64,000 bases of DNA. It comes from Rodentibacter heidelbergensis. Its GTDB lineage: Bacteria; Pseudomonadota; Gammaproteobacteria; Enterobacterales; Pasteurellaceae. Location of the stretch: assembly GCF_002000125.1 (NCBI RefSeq), contig NZ_MLHH01000005.1:1-64000 (forward strand). Direction: 5' to 3'. The position numbers were made by a program, and so were the translations under genes. The notes under the pieces are model-generated. The model saw only the letters and a program-made list of their open reading frames with translations, was not told where the DNA came from and ran no database searches. Below, in pieces: positions 9,096 through 20,816 of the stretch (its first letter is position 1; each line of letters opens with the position of its first letter).

Positions 9096-9290
9096 TATGT
9101 AGTAGTTGCACAATAGATAATTTTTCGCTTTCTCTGTTTAGGGGAAGCAAGGCGTAGCCCTGAGGAGGATTGCAACAAAGTTGCAAAAACTCGGTGAAAA
9201 TAACTGCATTTCCCCCCCTCCGCCTGCGGCACCTCCCCCCGTAAACGGAGGGAGGGAAGATAGCCAATAGTTTTGTGCAAGTGCTATATA
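9096..9290. mobile_element. Small non-coding element with imperfect terminal inverted repeats (MITE-like)
   Basis: The ends 9096-9113 (tatgtagtagttgcacaa) and 9273-9290 pair as inverted repeats with about 15 of 18 matches. A further outer pair of direct repeats ggaaattttc (9081-9090 and 9296-9305) flanks them. The interior is unlike its surroundings: C/G-rich, with ccctccg (9216-9222) pairing with cggaggg (9246-9252) around a small gcc-tgc-ggc hairpin. No gene is recognised inside. It fills most of the gap 9074-9393. I infer a non-autonomous transposable or repeat element; only a genome-wide copy count can decide. Confidence 0.45.
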
Positions 9291-9318
9291 ACACCGGAAA
9301 TTTTCGCTATTTTTTCTC

Positions 9319-9342
9319 GTTAAAAAGGAATAGCTTTTTAAC
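9319..9342 (+). other. Perfect 9-bp hairpin upstream of the amidohydrolase
   Basis: gttaaaaag / ctttttaac with a 6-base loop. A second small hairpin ccagt-ttaag-actgg follows at 9366-9380. Together they form a structured leader about 120-190 bases before the amidohydrolase start. I recognise no known riboswitch class. Confidence 0.4.
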
Positions 9343-9393
9343 CTTTAACCCTTTATACTTGCGCTCCAGTTTAAGACTGGAAAGATGTTATTA

Positions 9394-9528
9394 ATGAAAA
9401 TCCGTGAGTTTTTCATAACATTATTACTATGCTTCTCGCCACGTTTGTCGTGCCTTTCAATTAATACGCTTCTCGTCTTTTTATCCTCATTCTTGTTATG
9501 GAGTTTGTATGAAAAGTCATGTTCGTAG
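9394..9528 (+). CDS. Possible 44-codon hydrophobic leader ORF
   Basis: ATG at 9394 with GGAAAG nine bases upstream opens 44 codons beginning MKIREFFITLLLCFSP and rich in Leu, Ser and Phe. It overlaps the first 20 bases of the amidohydrolase in another frame, so it could couple translation. I do not recognise the product and chance occurrence is quite possible. Confidence 0.2.
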   Translation: MKIREFFITLLLCFSPRLSCLSINTLLVFLSSFLLWSLYEKSCS

Positions 9529-10501
9529 TTTTAAAACCTATATCCGTGATGAAATCATCAAAAAAGGTGGCTGGGTGAATGCTCATGCCCATGCCGACCG
9601 TGCCTTTACGATGACACCGGAAAAAATCGGGATTTATCATAGCAGTAATTTACAACAAAAATGGGATTTGGTGGATGAAGTAAAACGGACGTCAAGTGTG
9701 GATGACTATTATGCCCGTTTTTGCCAATCCATTGAGTTAATGATTTCTCAAGGGGTAACGGCATTCGGCACCTTTGTGGATATTGATCCTATTTGTGAAG
9801 ATCGCGCGATTATCGCTGCCCATAAAGCCCGTGAAGTCTATAAACACGATATTATTCTCAAATTTGCCAATCAAACCTTAAAAGGGGTGATCGAACCTAC
9901 GGCGAGAAAATGGTTTGATATCGGCTCTGAAATGGTGGATATGATCGGTGGCTTGCCTTATCGTGACGAAGTGGATTATGGTCGGGGGCTTGAGGCGATG
10001 GATATTTTGCTCGATAAAGCAAAATCCCTTGGCATTATGTGCCATGTGCATGTGGATCAATTTAACCATCCCGGTGAAAAAGAAACCGAACAACTTTGTG
10101 ATAAAACCATTGAACATGGTATGGAAGGTCGGGTAGTCGGTATTCATGGCATTTCAATTGGCTCTCATTCAAAAGAATATCGCTATAAATTGTATGAAAA
10201 AATGCGTCGGGCAAAAATGATGATGATCGCCTGCCCGATGGCGTGGATTGACAGTAACCGTAAAGAAGATTTAATGCCATTTCACAATGCTTTAACCCCT
10301 GCTGATGAGATGATTCCGGAAGGCATTACGGTTGCACTGGGAACGGATAATATCTGCGATTATATGGTGCCGCTTTGTGAGGGGGATTTATGGCAAGAGC
10401 TAAGCCTTCTGGCGGCAGGTTGCCGTTTCCCACATTTAGATGCGATGGTGGATATTGCCAGTATTAACGGGCGTAAAGTGCTGGGGTTAGATCCTATTTA
10501 A
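9509..10501 (+). CDS. Amidohydrolase-superfamily enzyme, cytosine-deaminase-like
   Basis: 330 residues without signal peptide, predicted cytoplasmic. Metal-ligand motifs of the amidohydrolase TIM barrel are in order: HAH at residues 26-28 (VNAHAHADR), HVHVDQ at 179-184, His213 in GIHGIS and Asp280 in LGTDN. The layout is that of CodA-type cytosine deaminases. However, CodA's HCDE motif (proton-shuttling Glu) reads HVDQ here, so deamination of cytosine is not assured and another amide or ring hydrolysis is possible. GGAG lies 6 bases before the ATG. It stands alone: no permease or pyrimidine gene is adjacent, and a strong terminator follows at 10532-10570. Class assignment is firm; substrate unknown. 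Confidence 0.8.
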   Translation: MKSHVRSFKTYIRDEIIKKGGWVNAHAHADRAFTMTPEKIGIYHSSNLQQKWDLVDEVKRTSSVDDYYARFCQSIELMISQGVTAFGTFVDIDPICEDRAIIAAHKAREVYKHDIILKFANQTLKGVIEPTARKWFDIGSEMVDMIGGLPYRDEVDYGRGLEAMDILLDKAKSLGIMCHVHVDQFNHPGEKETEQLCDKTIEHGMEGRVVGIHGISIGSHSKEYRYKLYEKMRRAKMMMIACPMAWIDSNRKEDLMPFHNALTPADEMIPEGITVALGTDNICDYMVPLCEGDLWQELSLLAAGCRFPHLDAMVDIASINGRKVLGLDPI

Positions 10502-10531
10502 AACTGCACTTTCGATAACGCTTCGTCATTG

Positions 10532-10570
10532 AAAAAGCTAACGTGATTGATGTGATACGTTAGCTTTTTT
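10532..10570 (+). terminator. Terminator after the amidohydrolase gene
   Basis: Perfect 13-bp stem aaaaagctaacgt / acgttagcttttt with a 12-base loop, ending in a T run. It isolates the amidohydrolase from metH. Confidence 0.9.
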
Positions 10571-10580
10571 GATGAGATAT

Positions 10581-10609
10581 TTGACACTTTTTTGCCTTCT
10601 GCCTATTAT
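10581..10609 (+). promoter_or_regulatory. Sigma70 promoter for metH
   Basis: TTGACA at 10581-10586, a 17-base spacer, and TATTAT at 10604-10609, placed 36 bases before the metH ATG. No MetR or MetJ box was confidently seen. Confidence 0.7.
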
Positions 10610-10645
10610 CTCCACCATTATTTTTAATCTCTCTGGTCTAAAATC

Positions 10646-13600
10646 ATGCAATCAAATAACGCTTTAACCCTACTTAAAAACGCCCTTGCCCAACGTATTT
10701 TAATTCTCGATGGGGCAATGGGAACGATGATTCAGCAATATAAACTCAGCGAGGCGGATTTTAGGGGCGAGCGGTTTAAAGAAAGTGCGGTCGATTTACG
10801 GGGGAATAATGATTTACTCACCCTCACACAACCTTTGTTGATTTCAGCCATTCACGAAAAATATCTTGAGGCCGGGGCGGATATTATTGAAACCAACACC
10901 TTCAGTTCTACCACAATTGCCCAGGCGGATTATGATTTACAAGCCATTGCTTATGAACTGAATTTTGCCGGTGCAAAACTGGCACGTCTTGCAGCGGATA
11001 AATATTCCACTCCGGAAAAGCCTCGTTTTGTGGCGGGCGTTTTGGGGCCTACCAACCGAACCGCTTCGATTTCACCGAATGTGAACGACCCCGGTTTTCG
11101 TAATGTGACCTTTATGGAATTGGTGGAAGCCTATGCTAGAGCAACCCGAGGGTTAATCGAAGGCGGGGCGGACATCATTATGATCGAAACGATTTTCGAC
11201 ACCCTCAACGCTAAAGCAGCGGTTTTTGCTATTGAGAGCGTATTTGAGGAACTGGGTGTGGAACGACCTATTATGATTTCCGGTACGATCACCGATGCTT
11301 CAGGTCGGACCCTTTCAGGGCAAACGACAGAGGCGTTTTATAATTCCCTCCGCCATGCCAAACCGATAAGTTTTGGGTTGAACTGTGCTTTAGGGCCGAA
11401 AGAGCTACGGCCTTATGTGGAAGTGATGTCGAAAATCAGCGAAAGTTATGTTTCCGTTCACCCGAATGCGGGCTTACCTAATGCCTTTGGCGGCTACGAT
11501 TTAGGGGCCGATGAGATGGCGGCATATATCAAAGAATGGGCGGAAAATGGTTTAGTTAATATCGTGGGTGGCTGTTGTGGCACAACACCGGAACACATTA
11601 AAGCCTTTGCTCAAGCGGTGGAAAATATTCCGCCACGTCCTTTACCTGAAATCCATACCGCAATGCGTTTATCCGGGCTTGAACCGCTTAACATTGATGA
11701 AAACAGCCTATTTGTCAATGTGGGGGAACGCAATAATGTAACGGGATCGGCGAAATTCAAAAAATTGATTAAAGAAGAAAAATTTGCCGAAGCCATTGAG
11801 ATCGCCATTGATCAGGTGGAAAACGGTGCACAAGTGATCGATGTGAATATGGATGAAGCCTTGCTGGATTCACAAAAATGTATGACCCGTTTTCTTAATA
11901 TTATGGCAACAGAACCCGATGCGGCAAAAGTGCCGGTGATGATTGATTCCTCTAAATGGGAAGTGATTGAAGCGGGTTTGCAGGCCATTCAAGGCAAAGG
12001 TATTGTGAATTCTATCTCGTTAAAAGAGGGCGAGGAGAAATTTATTCAGCAAGCCAAATTGGTTCGACGTTATGGTGCTGCGGTGGTGGTGATGGCCTTT
12101 GACGAAGTGGGACAGGCGGATACAGAAGATCGTAAAGTAGAGATCTGTACAAGGGCTTACCATATTTTAGTCAATCAAGTGGGCTTTCCACCGGAAGATA
12201 TTATTTTCGACCCGAATATTTTTGCCATTGGTACGGGCATTGAAGAACACAATAATTACGGTGTGGATTTTATCAATGCAACCGGGCGAATTAAACAAAC
12301 CTTACCCCATGCGAAAATTTCAGGTGGGGTGTCGAATGTGTCTTTCTCTTTCCGAGGCAACAATGTGATGCGTGAAGCCATTCACGCCGTCTTCCTTTAT
12401 CATGCTATCAAACAAGGGATGGATATGGGGATTGTCAATGCCGGTCAGTTGGCTATTTATGATGATCTCGATCCCCAATTGCGTGAGGTGGTGGAAGATG
12501 CCGTGCTAAATCGCCGCCCGGATGCCACAGAACGCCTTTTAGATATCGCAGAAAAATATCGAAATCAGGGCACTTCCCAAGAGGAAAACGGTGTGGCTGA
12601 GTGGCGCACTTGGCCGGTGGAAGAGCGTTTGAAACACGCCTTGGTAAAAGGGATCACCACCTACATTGTGGAAGATACGGAAGAAGCCCGTCAAAAATTT
12701 CCTACCCCGCTTGAGGTGATTGAAGGGCCGTTAATGGACGGTATGGATGTGGTGGGCGATTTATTTGGCGATGGCAAAATGTTCCTACCGCAAGTAGTGA
12801 AATCTGCCCGAGTGATGAAACAATCGGTCGCCTATTTAGAGCCATTTATCAATGCTACCAAACAAAAAGGCTCATCAAGCGGTAAAGTGGTGATCGCCAC
12901 GGTAAAAGGGGATGTGCATGATATTGGTAAAAATATCGTCAGTGTGGTGTTGCAGTGTAATAATTTTGAAGTGATTGATTTAGGCGTGATGGTGCCAGCG
13001 GATAAAATCATTCAAACAGCGATTGATGAAAAGGCAGATATTATCGGTTTAAGTGGTTTGATCACCCCTTCCCTCGATGAAATGGAATATTTTTTAGGTG
13101 AAATGAACCGCTTGAAGTTGAATATTCCTGTCATTATCGGTGGAGCGACCACTTCCAAAGAACATACGGCGATTAAGCTTTATACGAAATATCAGCATGA
13201 GGTGATTTACACCACTAATGCCTCTCGCGCGGTGACGGTGTGTGCGGCGTTGATGAACCCGGAAACCAAAGCCGAACTTTGGGCGAGAACAAAACAAGAA
13301 TACGAGAAAATCCAGCAAGCCTTTGCTAATAAAAAAGCGCCTCGTAAACAGTTGTCCATAGAAGAAGCCAGAGCTAATCGCTTTGATGCCTTCAGTGGTG
13401 AGTGGGCGGATTACCAAGTGCCTCATCCAAAATATACCGGCATTGTGGAATATAAAAATGTGCCAATTGCCACATTACGCAAATTTATAGACTGGTCACC
13501 GTTCTTCCGTTTATGGGGGCTAATGGGAGGCTATCCTGATGCTTTTGATTATCCGGAAGGGGGGGAAGAAGCCCGCCGAGTGTGGAATGATGCGCAAAAC

Positions 13601-14335
13601 GTATTAGATGAATTAGAACAAAATCATAAACTCAATCCAAGTGGGGTGATGGGGATATTTCCGGCCAACCGTGTGGGCGATGATATTGAAATCTATCAGC
13701 ATTTTGACCGCACTTCGGTTATCGGCAAAGCCTATCATCTCCGCCAACAAGGCGAGCGGGGGAGAAACAGTAAAAGCCCTTATAATCTTTGCTTGAGCGA
13801 TTTTATTGCCGGCAAAGAAAGTGGCAAACAAGATTGGTTGGGGATGTTCGCAGTTTGTGCAGGGATTGAAGAACATGATCTTGTGGAAGGCTACAAAGCC
13901 GCAGGGGATGACTACAATGCCATTTTACTGCAAGCAGTGGGTGATCGTTTAGCAGAGGCTATGGCGGAGTATTTACACTTTGAACTTCGCACAAAAATTT
14001 GGGGATATAGCGATGAAACCTTTGAAAATGAACGCTTAATCCGTGAAGAATATGTGGGTATCCGCCCGGCACCCGGCTACCCAAGTTGCCCTGAACACAC
14101 AGAAAAACAGATCATTTGGGATTTACTTGAAGTGGAACAACGCATTGGTATGAAACTCACCGAAAGCTATGCCATGTGGCCTGCAGCCAGTGTTTGTGGT
14201 TGGTATTTCAGCCACCCGGCAAGTCATTATTTTACCCTTGGGCGCATTGATGAAGATCAAGCGGTAGATTATGCCAAACGGAAAGGTTGGAGCGAGAAAG
14301 AACAAGAAAAATGGTTAGGGGTAGTAATGAAATAA
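10646..14335 (+). CDS. metH: Cobalamin-dependent methionine synthase MetH
   Basis: Transfers the methyl group of 5-methyltetrahydrofolate to homocysteine through cobalamin. At 1229 residues it is the full four-module enzyme: homocysteine domain ([11 protein letters not shown], zinc ligands in [10 protein letters not shown]), pterin domain ([11 protein letters not shown]), the B12 cap and binding domain with the cofactor-ligand His in [12 protein letters not shown], and a C-terminal AdoMet reactivation domain ([12 protein letters not shown]). The cell therefore needs cobalamin, imported or made, for this route. The ribosome site is weak. A USS core lies inside the gene at 10783-10791. Confidence 0.97.
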   Translation: MQSNNALTLLKNALAQRILILDGAMGTMIQQYKLSEADFRGERFKESAVDLRGNNDLLTLTQPLLISAIHEKYLEAGADIIETNTFSSTTIAQADYDLQAIAYELNFAGAKLARLAADKYSTPEKPRFVAGVLGPTNRTASISPNVNDPGFRNVTFMELVEAYARATRGLIEGGADIIMIETIFDTLNAKAAVFAIESVFEELGVERPIMISGTITDASGRTLSGQTTEAFYNSLRHAKPISFGLNCALGPKELRPYVEVMSKISESYVSVHPNAGLPNAFGGYDLGADEMAAYIKEWAENGLVNIVGGCCGTTPEHIKAFAQAVENIPPRPLPEIHTAMRLSGLEPLNIDENSLFVNVGERNNVTGSAKFKKLIKEEKFAEAIEIAIDQVENGAQVIDVNMDEALLDSQKCMTRFLNIMATEPDAAKVPVMIDSSKWEVIEAGLQAIQGKGIVNSISLKEGEEKFIQQAKLVRRYGAAVVVMAFDEVGQADTEDRKVEICTRAYHILVNQVGFPPEDIIFDPNIFAIGTGIEEHNNYGVDFINATGRIKQTLPHAKISGGVSNVSFSFRGNNVMREAIHAVFLYHAIKQGMDMGIVNAGQLAIYDDLDPQLREVVEDAVLNRRPDATERLLDIAEKYRNQGTSQEENGVAEWRTWPVEERLKHALVKGITTYIVEDTEEARQKFPTPLEVIEGPLMDGMDVVGDLFGDGKMFLPQVVKSARVMKQSVAYLEPFINATKQKGSSSGKVVIATVKGDVHDIGKNIVSVVLQCNNFEVIDLGVMVPADKIIQTAIDEKADIIGLSGLITPSLDEMEYFLGEMNRLKLNIPVIIGGATTSKEHTAIKLYTKYQHEVIYTTNASRAVTVCAALMNPETKAELWARTKQEYEKIQQAFANKKAPRKQLSIEEARANRFDAFSGEWADYQVPHPKYTGIVEYKNVPIATLRKFIDWSPFFRLWGLMGGYPDAFDYPEGGEEARRVWNDAQNVLDELEQNHKLNPSGVMGIFPANRVGDDIEIYQHFDRTSVIGKAYHLRQQGERGRNSKSPYNLCLSDFIAGKESGKQDWLGMFAVCAGIEEHDLVEGYKAAGDDYNAILLQAVGDRLAEAMAEYLHFELRTKIWGYSDETFENERLIREEYVGIRPAPGYPSCPEHTEKQIIWDLLEVEQRIGMKLTESYAMWPAASVCGWYFSHPASHYFTLGRIDEDQAVDYAKRKGWSEKEQEKWLGVVMK

Positions 14336-14390
14336 CCATCAATTTTTCTTTCATTTAAGATAAAAGTGCGGTCAAAATTGATGGTGTTTT
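14336..14390 (+). terminator. metH terminator with USS in the loop
   Basis: ccatcaatttt (14336-14346) pairs perfectly with aaaattgatgg (14374-14384), followed by tgtttttt. The loop contains the USS core at 14364-14372. Confidence 0.65.
14364..14372 (+). repeat. DNA uptake signal sequence core (Haemophilus type)
   Basis: AAGTGCGGT. Identical cores are at 2906-2914, 8458-8466, 10783-10791 and 18240-18248, and on the other strand at 16521-16529 and 26198-26206, among others in the window. Natural competence in Haemophilus, Aggregatibacter and Pasteurella prefers DNA carrying this motif. Confidence 0.9.
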
Positions 14391-14512
14391 TTACGATGAT
14401 GTAAAGCGTGTTGTACGACAGGGATATTCTGTCTGCCTAACCCCTTGAAATACTTTTATATAAAGGACAGAACGCCCGTATCCTGAAATTTATATGCCAA
14501 AATCCACATTAA

Positions 14513-14550
14513 AAAAACGGCGACATAGGTCTAGCCTTGTCGCCGTTTTT
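14513..14550. terminator. Bidirectional terminator between metH and aspA
   Basis: Perfect 13-bp stem aaaaacggcgaca / tgtcgccgttttt with A and T runs on either side, so it can stop transcription from both convergent genes. It lies 20 bases from the aspA stop. Confidence 0.9.
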
Positions 14551-14570
14551 CATTTCGGTTTACTCAGCAA

Positions 14571-15989
14571 TTATTTATTTAATTTTGCCTTGTAAGTCGG
14601 GTTCATTAAGTTTTCTACAGAAAGAATATCATCTAACTGTTCTGCCGTTAATAAGCCTTTCTCAAGCACGACTTCACGCACGCCTTTGCCGGTTTCTGCA
14701 CAGATTTTACCCACTAAATCGCCATTGTGGTGGCCGATGAATGGGTTGAGATAGGTGACGATACCGATAGAATTGAAAACGTAGTTTTCACAAATTTCTT
14801 TGTTGACGGTGATGCCGTCCACACATTTATCCCGTAGGTTGACACAGGCATTAGCTAAGATATCGATAGATTCAAACATCGCTTGACCAATAACCGGTTC
14901 CATCACATTTAATTGCAACTGACCGGCTTCTGCCGCAAAGGTCACAGTGGTGTCGTTACCGATTACTTTAAAGCATACTTGGTTGACCACCTCAGGAACA
15001 ACAGGATTCACTTTTGCCGGCATAATAGAAGAGCCTGCCTGCAATTCCGGAAGATTGATCTCTTTTAAACCTGCACGAGGACCGGAAGAAAGTAAACGTA
15101 AGTCATTACAAACTTTAGAGAGTTTCACCGCAGTACGTTTCAATGCACCGTGAACCATCACATAAGCCCCGCAGTCAGAGGTGGCTTCAATAAGGTTTTC
15201 CGCCGGTGTACAAGGTAATCCGGTGACGTCTGCAAGGTATTTCACGGCAAGTTCGGTATAGCCCTGAGGGGTATTTAAACCGGTACCGATCGCTGTGGCA
15301 CCAAGGTTGACTTCCAGTAACAATTCGGCAGTTCGTTTTAAGTTGCGTACTTCTTCTTCAAGCAAGACGGCAAAGGCTTTAAATTCCTGCCCCACGGTCA
15401 TTGGTACGGCATCTTGTAATTGGGTACGCCCCATTTTTAAGATGTTGGAAAATTCTTTGGCTTTATTTTCAAAGCCTTCTTGTAGGTATTGAATTTTATC
15501 AACCAATTTCAAAATACTGTTATAAACGGCGATACGGAAGCCGGTCGGGTAGGCATCATTGGTTGATTGGCTGGCATTGACGTGATCCATTGGATTGATG
15601 ATATGGTATTCGCCTTTTTGATGCCCCATTTTCTCCAGTGCAAGGTTGGCTACCACTTCATTGGTATTCATATTTACCGATGTACCGGCGCCTCCCTGAT
15701 ACACATCAGAAGGGAATTGATCCAAACATTTTCCAGTGGTTAAAATTTCATCGCAAGCAGCCACAATCGCCTTGGCAATATCCGCAGGAATTGCACCTAA
15801 TTCACCATTAGCAAGGGCGGTGGCTTTTTTTACCATTACCATTCCACGGACAAATTCCGGCACATCAGAAATGGTCACATTTGAAATATTGAAATTTTCG
15901 ACAGCTCTTAATGTATGAATTCCCCAGTAAGCGTTGGCAGGTACTTCACGGTTGCCGAGTAAATCCACTTCTGTTCTAAATTGTGTCAT
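14571..15989 (-). CDS. aspA: Aspartate ammonia-lyase AspA
   Basis: Converts L-aspartate to fumarate and ammonia, feeding fumarate respiration under low oxygen. The 472 residues carry the fumarase/aspartase signature [11 protein letters not shown] and the N-terminal [24 protein letters not shown] chose the ATG at 15989, which has AGGTG at proper distance and matches known AspA starts; a GTG nine bases upstream is also in frame. A CRP/FNR-like site lies upstream at 16051-16066. It is convergent with metH. Confidence 0.96.
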   Translation of the reverse strand: MTQFRTEVDLLGNREVPANAYWGIHTLRAVENFNISNVTISDVPEFVRGMVMVKKATALANGELGAIPADIAKAIVAACDEILTTGKCLDQFPSDVYQGGAGTSVNMNTNEVVANLALEKMGHQKGEYHIINPMDHVNASQSTNDAYPTGFRIAVYNSILKLVDKIQYLQEGFENKAKEFSNILKMGRTQLQDAVPMTVGQEFKAFAVLLEEEVRNLKRTAELLLEVNLGATAIGTGLNTPQGYTELAVKYLADVTGLPCTPAENLIEATSDCGAYVMVHGALKRTAVKLSKVCNDLRLLSSGPRAGLKEINLPELQAGSSIMPAKVNPVVPEVVNQVCFKVIGNDTTVTFAAEAGQLQLNVMEPVIGQAMFESIDILANACVNLRDKCVDGITVNKEICENYVFNSIGIVTYLNPFIGHHNGDLVGKICAETGKGVREVVLEKGLLTAEQLDDILSVENLMNPTYKAKLNK

Positions 15990-16050
15990 AGTCTTCACCT
16001 ATTTGGGTTAGTTAATTCGTGGTTATTATAGGAATTTCTACAAGAAAAAA

Positions 16051-16066
16051 ATTGATCTAAGTCACA
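16051..16066 (-). promoter_or_regulatory. CRP/FNR-like operator upstream of aspA
   Basis: Reads ATTGA-TCTAAG-TCACA on the plus strand, i.e. TGTGA-N6-TCAAT toward aspA. This is close to the CRP consensus with one FNR-like half. aspA is CRP- and FNR-controlled in E. coli. The site is about 62 bases before the start codon. Confidence 0.55.
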
Positions 16067-16143
16067 ATTTTAAAATGGTACATCACGACATATTTTCATT
16101 TTTCGCATTAGTTTTTTTAGGGGAAAATTTTTTGATTTTCCCC

Positions 16144-16171
16144 CTTGAAAGGGCGATTTTGCACCCTATTA
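16144..16171 (+). promoter_or_regulatory. Heat-shock (sigma32) promoter of groESL
   Basis: CTTGAA at 16144-16149, then 14 bases, then CCCTATTA at 16164-16171. This closely matches the sigma32 pattern CTTGAA-N13-15-CCCCATnT and is placed 39 bases before groES. Confidence 0.75.
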
Positions 16172-16209
16172 TAGTAAACGCATTTCAAACTTTTAGAAGG
16201 AAATTAACC

Positions 16210-16500
16210 ATGAATATTCGTCCGTTACATGATCGTGTCATTATTAAACGTGAAGAAGTCGAAACCTTATCGGCAGGCGGCATTGTATTAACCGGTTCTG
16301 CGGCAACCAAATCGACCCGTGCAAAAGTGTTAGCCGTGGGGAAAGGTCGTATTTTAGAAAATGGCACGGTTCAACCTTTAGATGTGAAAGTAGGAGATAC
16401 CGTCATTTTTAATGAAGGCTATGGCGTGAAAAGCGAAAAAATCGATGGTGAGGAAGTGCTCATCATTTCTGAAAACGATATTTTAGCAATTGTAGAATAA
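16210..16500 (+). CDS. groES: Co-chaperonin GroES
   Basis: 96-residue heptameric lid of the GroEL folding chamber: [16 protein letters not shown] at the start, the mobile-loop segment [12 protein letters not shown], and a C-terminal beta strand ending DILAIVE. The ATG at 16210 has AAGGA upstream; the open frame before it is not coding. First gene of groESL, driven by the sigma32-type promoter upstream. Confidence 0.97.
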   Translation: MNIRPLHDRVIIKREEVETLSAGGIVLTGSAATKSTRAKVLAVGKGRILENGTVQPLDVKVGDTVIFNEGYGVKSEKIDGEEVLIISENDILAIVE

Positions 16501-16502
16501 TG

Positions 16503-16530
16503 AAAATGCGGTGAAAAATGACCGCACTTT
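16503..16530. repeat. Inverted USS pair between groES and groEL
   Basis: aaaatgcggt and accgcacttt face each other across 8 bases (one mismatch), giving a hairpin in the groES-groEL spacer. It lacks a proper T run and groEL has no visible promoter of its own, so readthrough is expected. Confidence 0.6.
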
Positions 16531-16557
16531 TCATCACTTGAGATAACAAATAACTGA

Positions 16558-18216
<1,659 letters not shown>

Positions 18217-18235
18217 TTTTCCCCCAATGATAAGA

Positions 18236-18282
18236 TAAAAAGTGCGGTCGTTTTTCCTTTGGAAAAGCGATCGCTTTTTTAT
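18236..18282 (+). terminator. groESL terminator built on a USS
   Basis: The arm aaaaagtgcggtcg (containing USS core 18240-18248) pairs with cgatcgctttttt (18268-18280) with a small bulge, and ends in a T run. Confidence 0.65.
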
Positions 18283-18326
18283 TGTTAAAGGGGTACACTG
18301 GACGCATTTCATTACAGGAATAAATT

Positions 18327-18875
18327 ATGACCATCTTTCAAAGCGAACTTAATCAACAACTTAAATCTCAGGGCATTGGGATAAATGCCACAGAACTTCA
18401 CGGCTTTTTAAGCGGCTTAATTTGTGGCGGCATCAACGATCAAAGTTGGCAGCCTCTACTTTATCAATTTACTAATGATAATCACGCCTATCCAACTGCA
18501 CTTTTAGCGCAAGTGAGCGAACTTTATCAAGCCATTTCCAACGCATTAGCGGATGTAGAAAGCTTTTCTTTTGAATTGGGTTTAACGGAAAATGAAAATG
18601 TCTTTGCCCGAGCAGATAGTTTGTCCGAATGGGCGAATCATTTTTTGTTGGGTTTAGGGCTGGCACAACCGCATTTAGACAGAGAAAAAGGTGAAATTGC
18701 CGAGGCGCTCGAAGATTTACATGACATTTGCCAACTGGGTTATGATGAAGACGATAATGAGGAAGAAATGAACGAAGCATTGGAGGAGATCATTGAATAT
18801 GTTCGCACCATTGCTACGTTGTTTTACACCGAATTTCATCAACCGACAAAGACAGAAAAACCGATACTACATTAA
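18327..18875 (+). CDS. ygfB: UPF0149 family protein (YgfB-like)
   Basis: 182 residues. Acidic, helical protein of the YgfB family: [15 protein letters not shown] near the N-terminus, a conserved [16 protein letters not shown] segment, and a very acidic stretch [18 protein letters not shown]. As in E. coli it precedes pepP closely, so the two are probably co-transcribed. Biochemical function is not settled. Confidence 0.9.
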   Translation: MTIFQSELNQQLKSQGIGINATELHGFLSGLICGGINDQSWQPLLYQFTNDNHAYPTALLAQVSELYQAISNALADVESFSFELGLTENENVFARADSLSEWANHFLLGLGLAQPHLDREKGEIAEALEDLHDICQLGYDEDDNEEEMNEALEEIIEYVRTIATLFYTEFHQPTKTEKPILH

Positions 18876-18911
18876 TTAATTGAAGTGCCGTTCATCAAAA
18901 AGGAGAAAAAA

Positions 18912-20207
18912 ATGGATTTAGCCTACAGAGCAGAATTACCTCGGGAAGAATTTGCAGCACGTCGCCAACAGGTGTTGGCACAAATGCAACCGAATTCGGC
19001 ATTGTTATTGTTTTCCGAAATTGAAAAACGCCGTAATCATGATTGTCATTTTTCTTTTCGGCAGGACAGTTATTTTTGGTATTTAACCGGATTTAATGAG
19101 CCTGATGCCGCCCTATTATTGGTGAAAACCGAACAAACTGAAAAAGCCATTGTTTTTCTTCGCCCTCGGGATCCTTTACTTGAAACTTGGAATGGTCGCC
19201 GTTTAGGGGTGGAACGTGCACCGCAAGCCCTTGAGGTGAATGAGGCCTATTCCATTGACGATTTCGCCCTTCATTTTCCCAAAATGACCCAAAATCTGAC
19301 CGCACTTTACCATGTGCCGGAATATCACCTGTGGGGAGATAAATTGATTGCAGACAGTGGGGTTAATTTTTCGCAAGTGTTAGACTGGCGTCCTATATTG
19401 AGCGAAATGCGTTTAATTAAATCACCGAATGAAATTCGCCTTATGCAGCAAGCTGGACAAATCACCGCATTAGCCCATATTAAAGCGATGCAGGAAACCC
19501 GAGCCAATCGTTTTGAGTATGAAATTGAAGGGGACATTTTGCATGAGTTTAATCGGCATGGCGCACGTTTTGCGGCCTATAATTCCATTATTGCCGGCGG
19601 GGATAACGCTTGCATTTTGCATTACACAGAAAACGATCAACCCTTAAAAGACGGGGAGTTAGTGCTAATTGATGCCGGTTGTGAGTTTGCGATGTATGCC
19701 GGTGATATTACAAGAACCTTTCCTGTAAACGGCAAATTTAGCCAAGCCCAACGTGAGATTTATGAATTGGTATTAAAAGCACAAAAACGAGCCATTGAAT
19801 TGTTGGTACCGGGCAATTCCATAAAACAGGCGAATGATGAGGTCATTCGCATCAAAGTGCAAGGCTTAGTGGATTTAGGTATTTTACAAGGTGATGTAGA
19901 GGCGCTTATCGAACAAAAAGCGTATCGTCAGTTTTATATGCACGGATTGGGTCATTGGCTTGGCTTAGATGTGCATGATGTGGGGGAATATGGCGAGGAA
20001 CGTAGCCGCACCCTCGAAGTCGGTATGGTGATAACTGTTGAGCCGGGGCTATATATTTCGCAAGAGGCGAATGTGCCTGAGCAATATCGAGGCATTGGTG
20101 TGCGTATTGAGGATAATTTATTAATGACGGAATATGGCAATAAAATTTTAACGGCTGCCGTGCCAAAGGAAATTGAAGAGATTGAAAATCTTATGGGGAA
20201 AAAATAG
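18912..20207 (+). CDS. pepP: Xaa-Pro aminopeptidase PepP
   Basis: Removes N-terminal residues preceding proline. 431 residues with an N-terminal AMP_N domain and a C-terminal pita-bread metalloprotease domain. The dinuclear metal ligands are visible: Asp in LIDAGCEF, Asp in YAGDITRTFP, His in HGLGHWLGLDVHD, Glu in TVEPGLY and Glu in GVRIEDN. The ATG at 18912 has AAGGAGA just upstream; the upstream in-frame codons are a short basic extension without support. Confidence 0.94.
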   Translation: MDLAYRAELPREEFAARRQQVLAQMQPNSALLLFSEIEKRRNHDCHFSFRQDSYFWYLTGFNEPDAALLLVKTEQTEKAIVFLRPRDPLLETWNGRRLGVERAPQALEVNEAYSIDDFALHFPKMTQNLTALYHVPEYHLWGDKLIADSGVNFSQVLDWRPILSEMRLIKSPNEIRLMQQAGQITALAHIKAMQETRANRFEYEIEGDILHEFNRHGARFAAYNSIIAGGDNACILHYTENDQPLKDGELVLIDAGCEFAMYAGDITRTFPVNGKFSQAQREIYELVLKAQKRAIELLVPGNSIKQANDEVIRIKVQGLVDLGILQGDVEALIEQKAYRQFYMHGLGHWLGLDVHDVGEYGEERSRTLEVGMVITVEPGLYISQEANVPEQYRGIGVRIEDNLLMTEYGNKILTAAVPKEIEEIENLMGKK

Positions 20208-20306
20208 GGAATTTCTCAAAATGTGATCTAGTGCAAGTTTTTTTGATTATTGAAGTGCTACTATGGCGTCAAAAGAAAGACAAACTCAATCAGATAGGAG
20301 TCGATT

Positions 20307-20732
20307 ATGTATAAACATGTTTTAGTCGCAGTGGATCTTTCCGATGAAAGCGCCTTTTTAATCAAAAAAGCAGCGGGGATTGCCAAACGTCATGAGGCGA
20401 AGCTTTCAATTATCCATGTCGATGTGAATTTTTCGGATCTTTATACAGGGCTGATTGATGTGAATATGTCTTCTATGCAAGATAGAATTTCAAGCGAAAC
20501 TCAAAAGGCATTATTGGATCTGGCAGAATATGCAGGTTATCCGATTTCGGAAAAATTGAGTGGTAGCGGTGATTTACGTCAAGTACTTGCTGATGCGATT
20601 GAGCAGTATGACGTTGATTTATTGGTAACGGGACATCATCAGGATTTTTGGAGTAAATTAATGTCTTCTACACGCCAAGTAATGAATTCAATTAAAATTG
20701 ATATGTTGGTTGTTCCACTTCGTGACGAATAG
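20307..20732 (+). CDS. uspA: Universal stress protein UspA family
   Basis: 141 residues, single Usp domain: [15 protein letters not shown] at the start, LLVTGHHQ near the end and a C-terminal MLVVPLRDE. It matches the UspA (non-ATP-binding) subfamily in lacking the full G-x9-G-S/T nucleotide motif. TAGGAG precedes the ATG. It is a single gene closed by a terminator at 20767-20816. Confidence 0.92.
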   Translation: MYKHVLVAVDLSDESAFLIKKAAGIAKRHEAKLSIIHVDVNFSDLYTGLIDVNMSSMQDRISSETQKALLDLAEYAGYPISEKLSGSGDLRQVLADAIEQYDVDLLVTGHHQDFWSKLMSSTRQVMNSIKIDMLVVPLRDE

Positions 20733-20766
20733 GCAACGGCTAGTTATTAGTTGTTTGAAATAAATT

Positions 20767-20816
20767 AAACCGCACTTCTCAATTGCGTACTTATCGCGTA
20801 ACAGGGTGCGGTTTTT
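20767..20816 (+). terminator. uspA terminator made of two opposed USS-like arms
   Basis: aaaccgcac (20767-20775) pairs with gtgcggttt (20806-20814) and is followed by T. Each arm carries most of a USS core. Confidence 0.75.

Noticed and set aside
9080-9305. Short minus-strand open frames over the C/G-rich element
   Set aside because: Low-complexity translation over palindromes; no ribosome site and no domain.
14385-14512. Possible RNA gene or gene remnant between metH and aspA
   Set aside because: Only a small gacag/ctgtc hairpin was found, with no promoter or conserved structure recognised.
15990-15998. GTG start for aspA nine bases upstream
   Set aside because: It overlaps the ribosome site of the ATG at 15989, which gives the standard AspA N-terminus.
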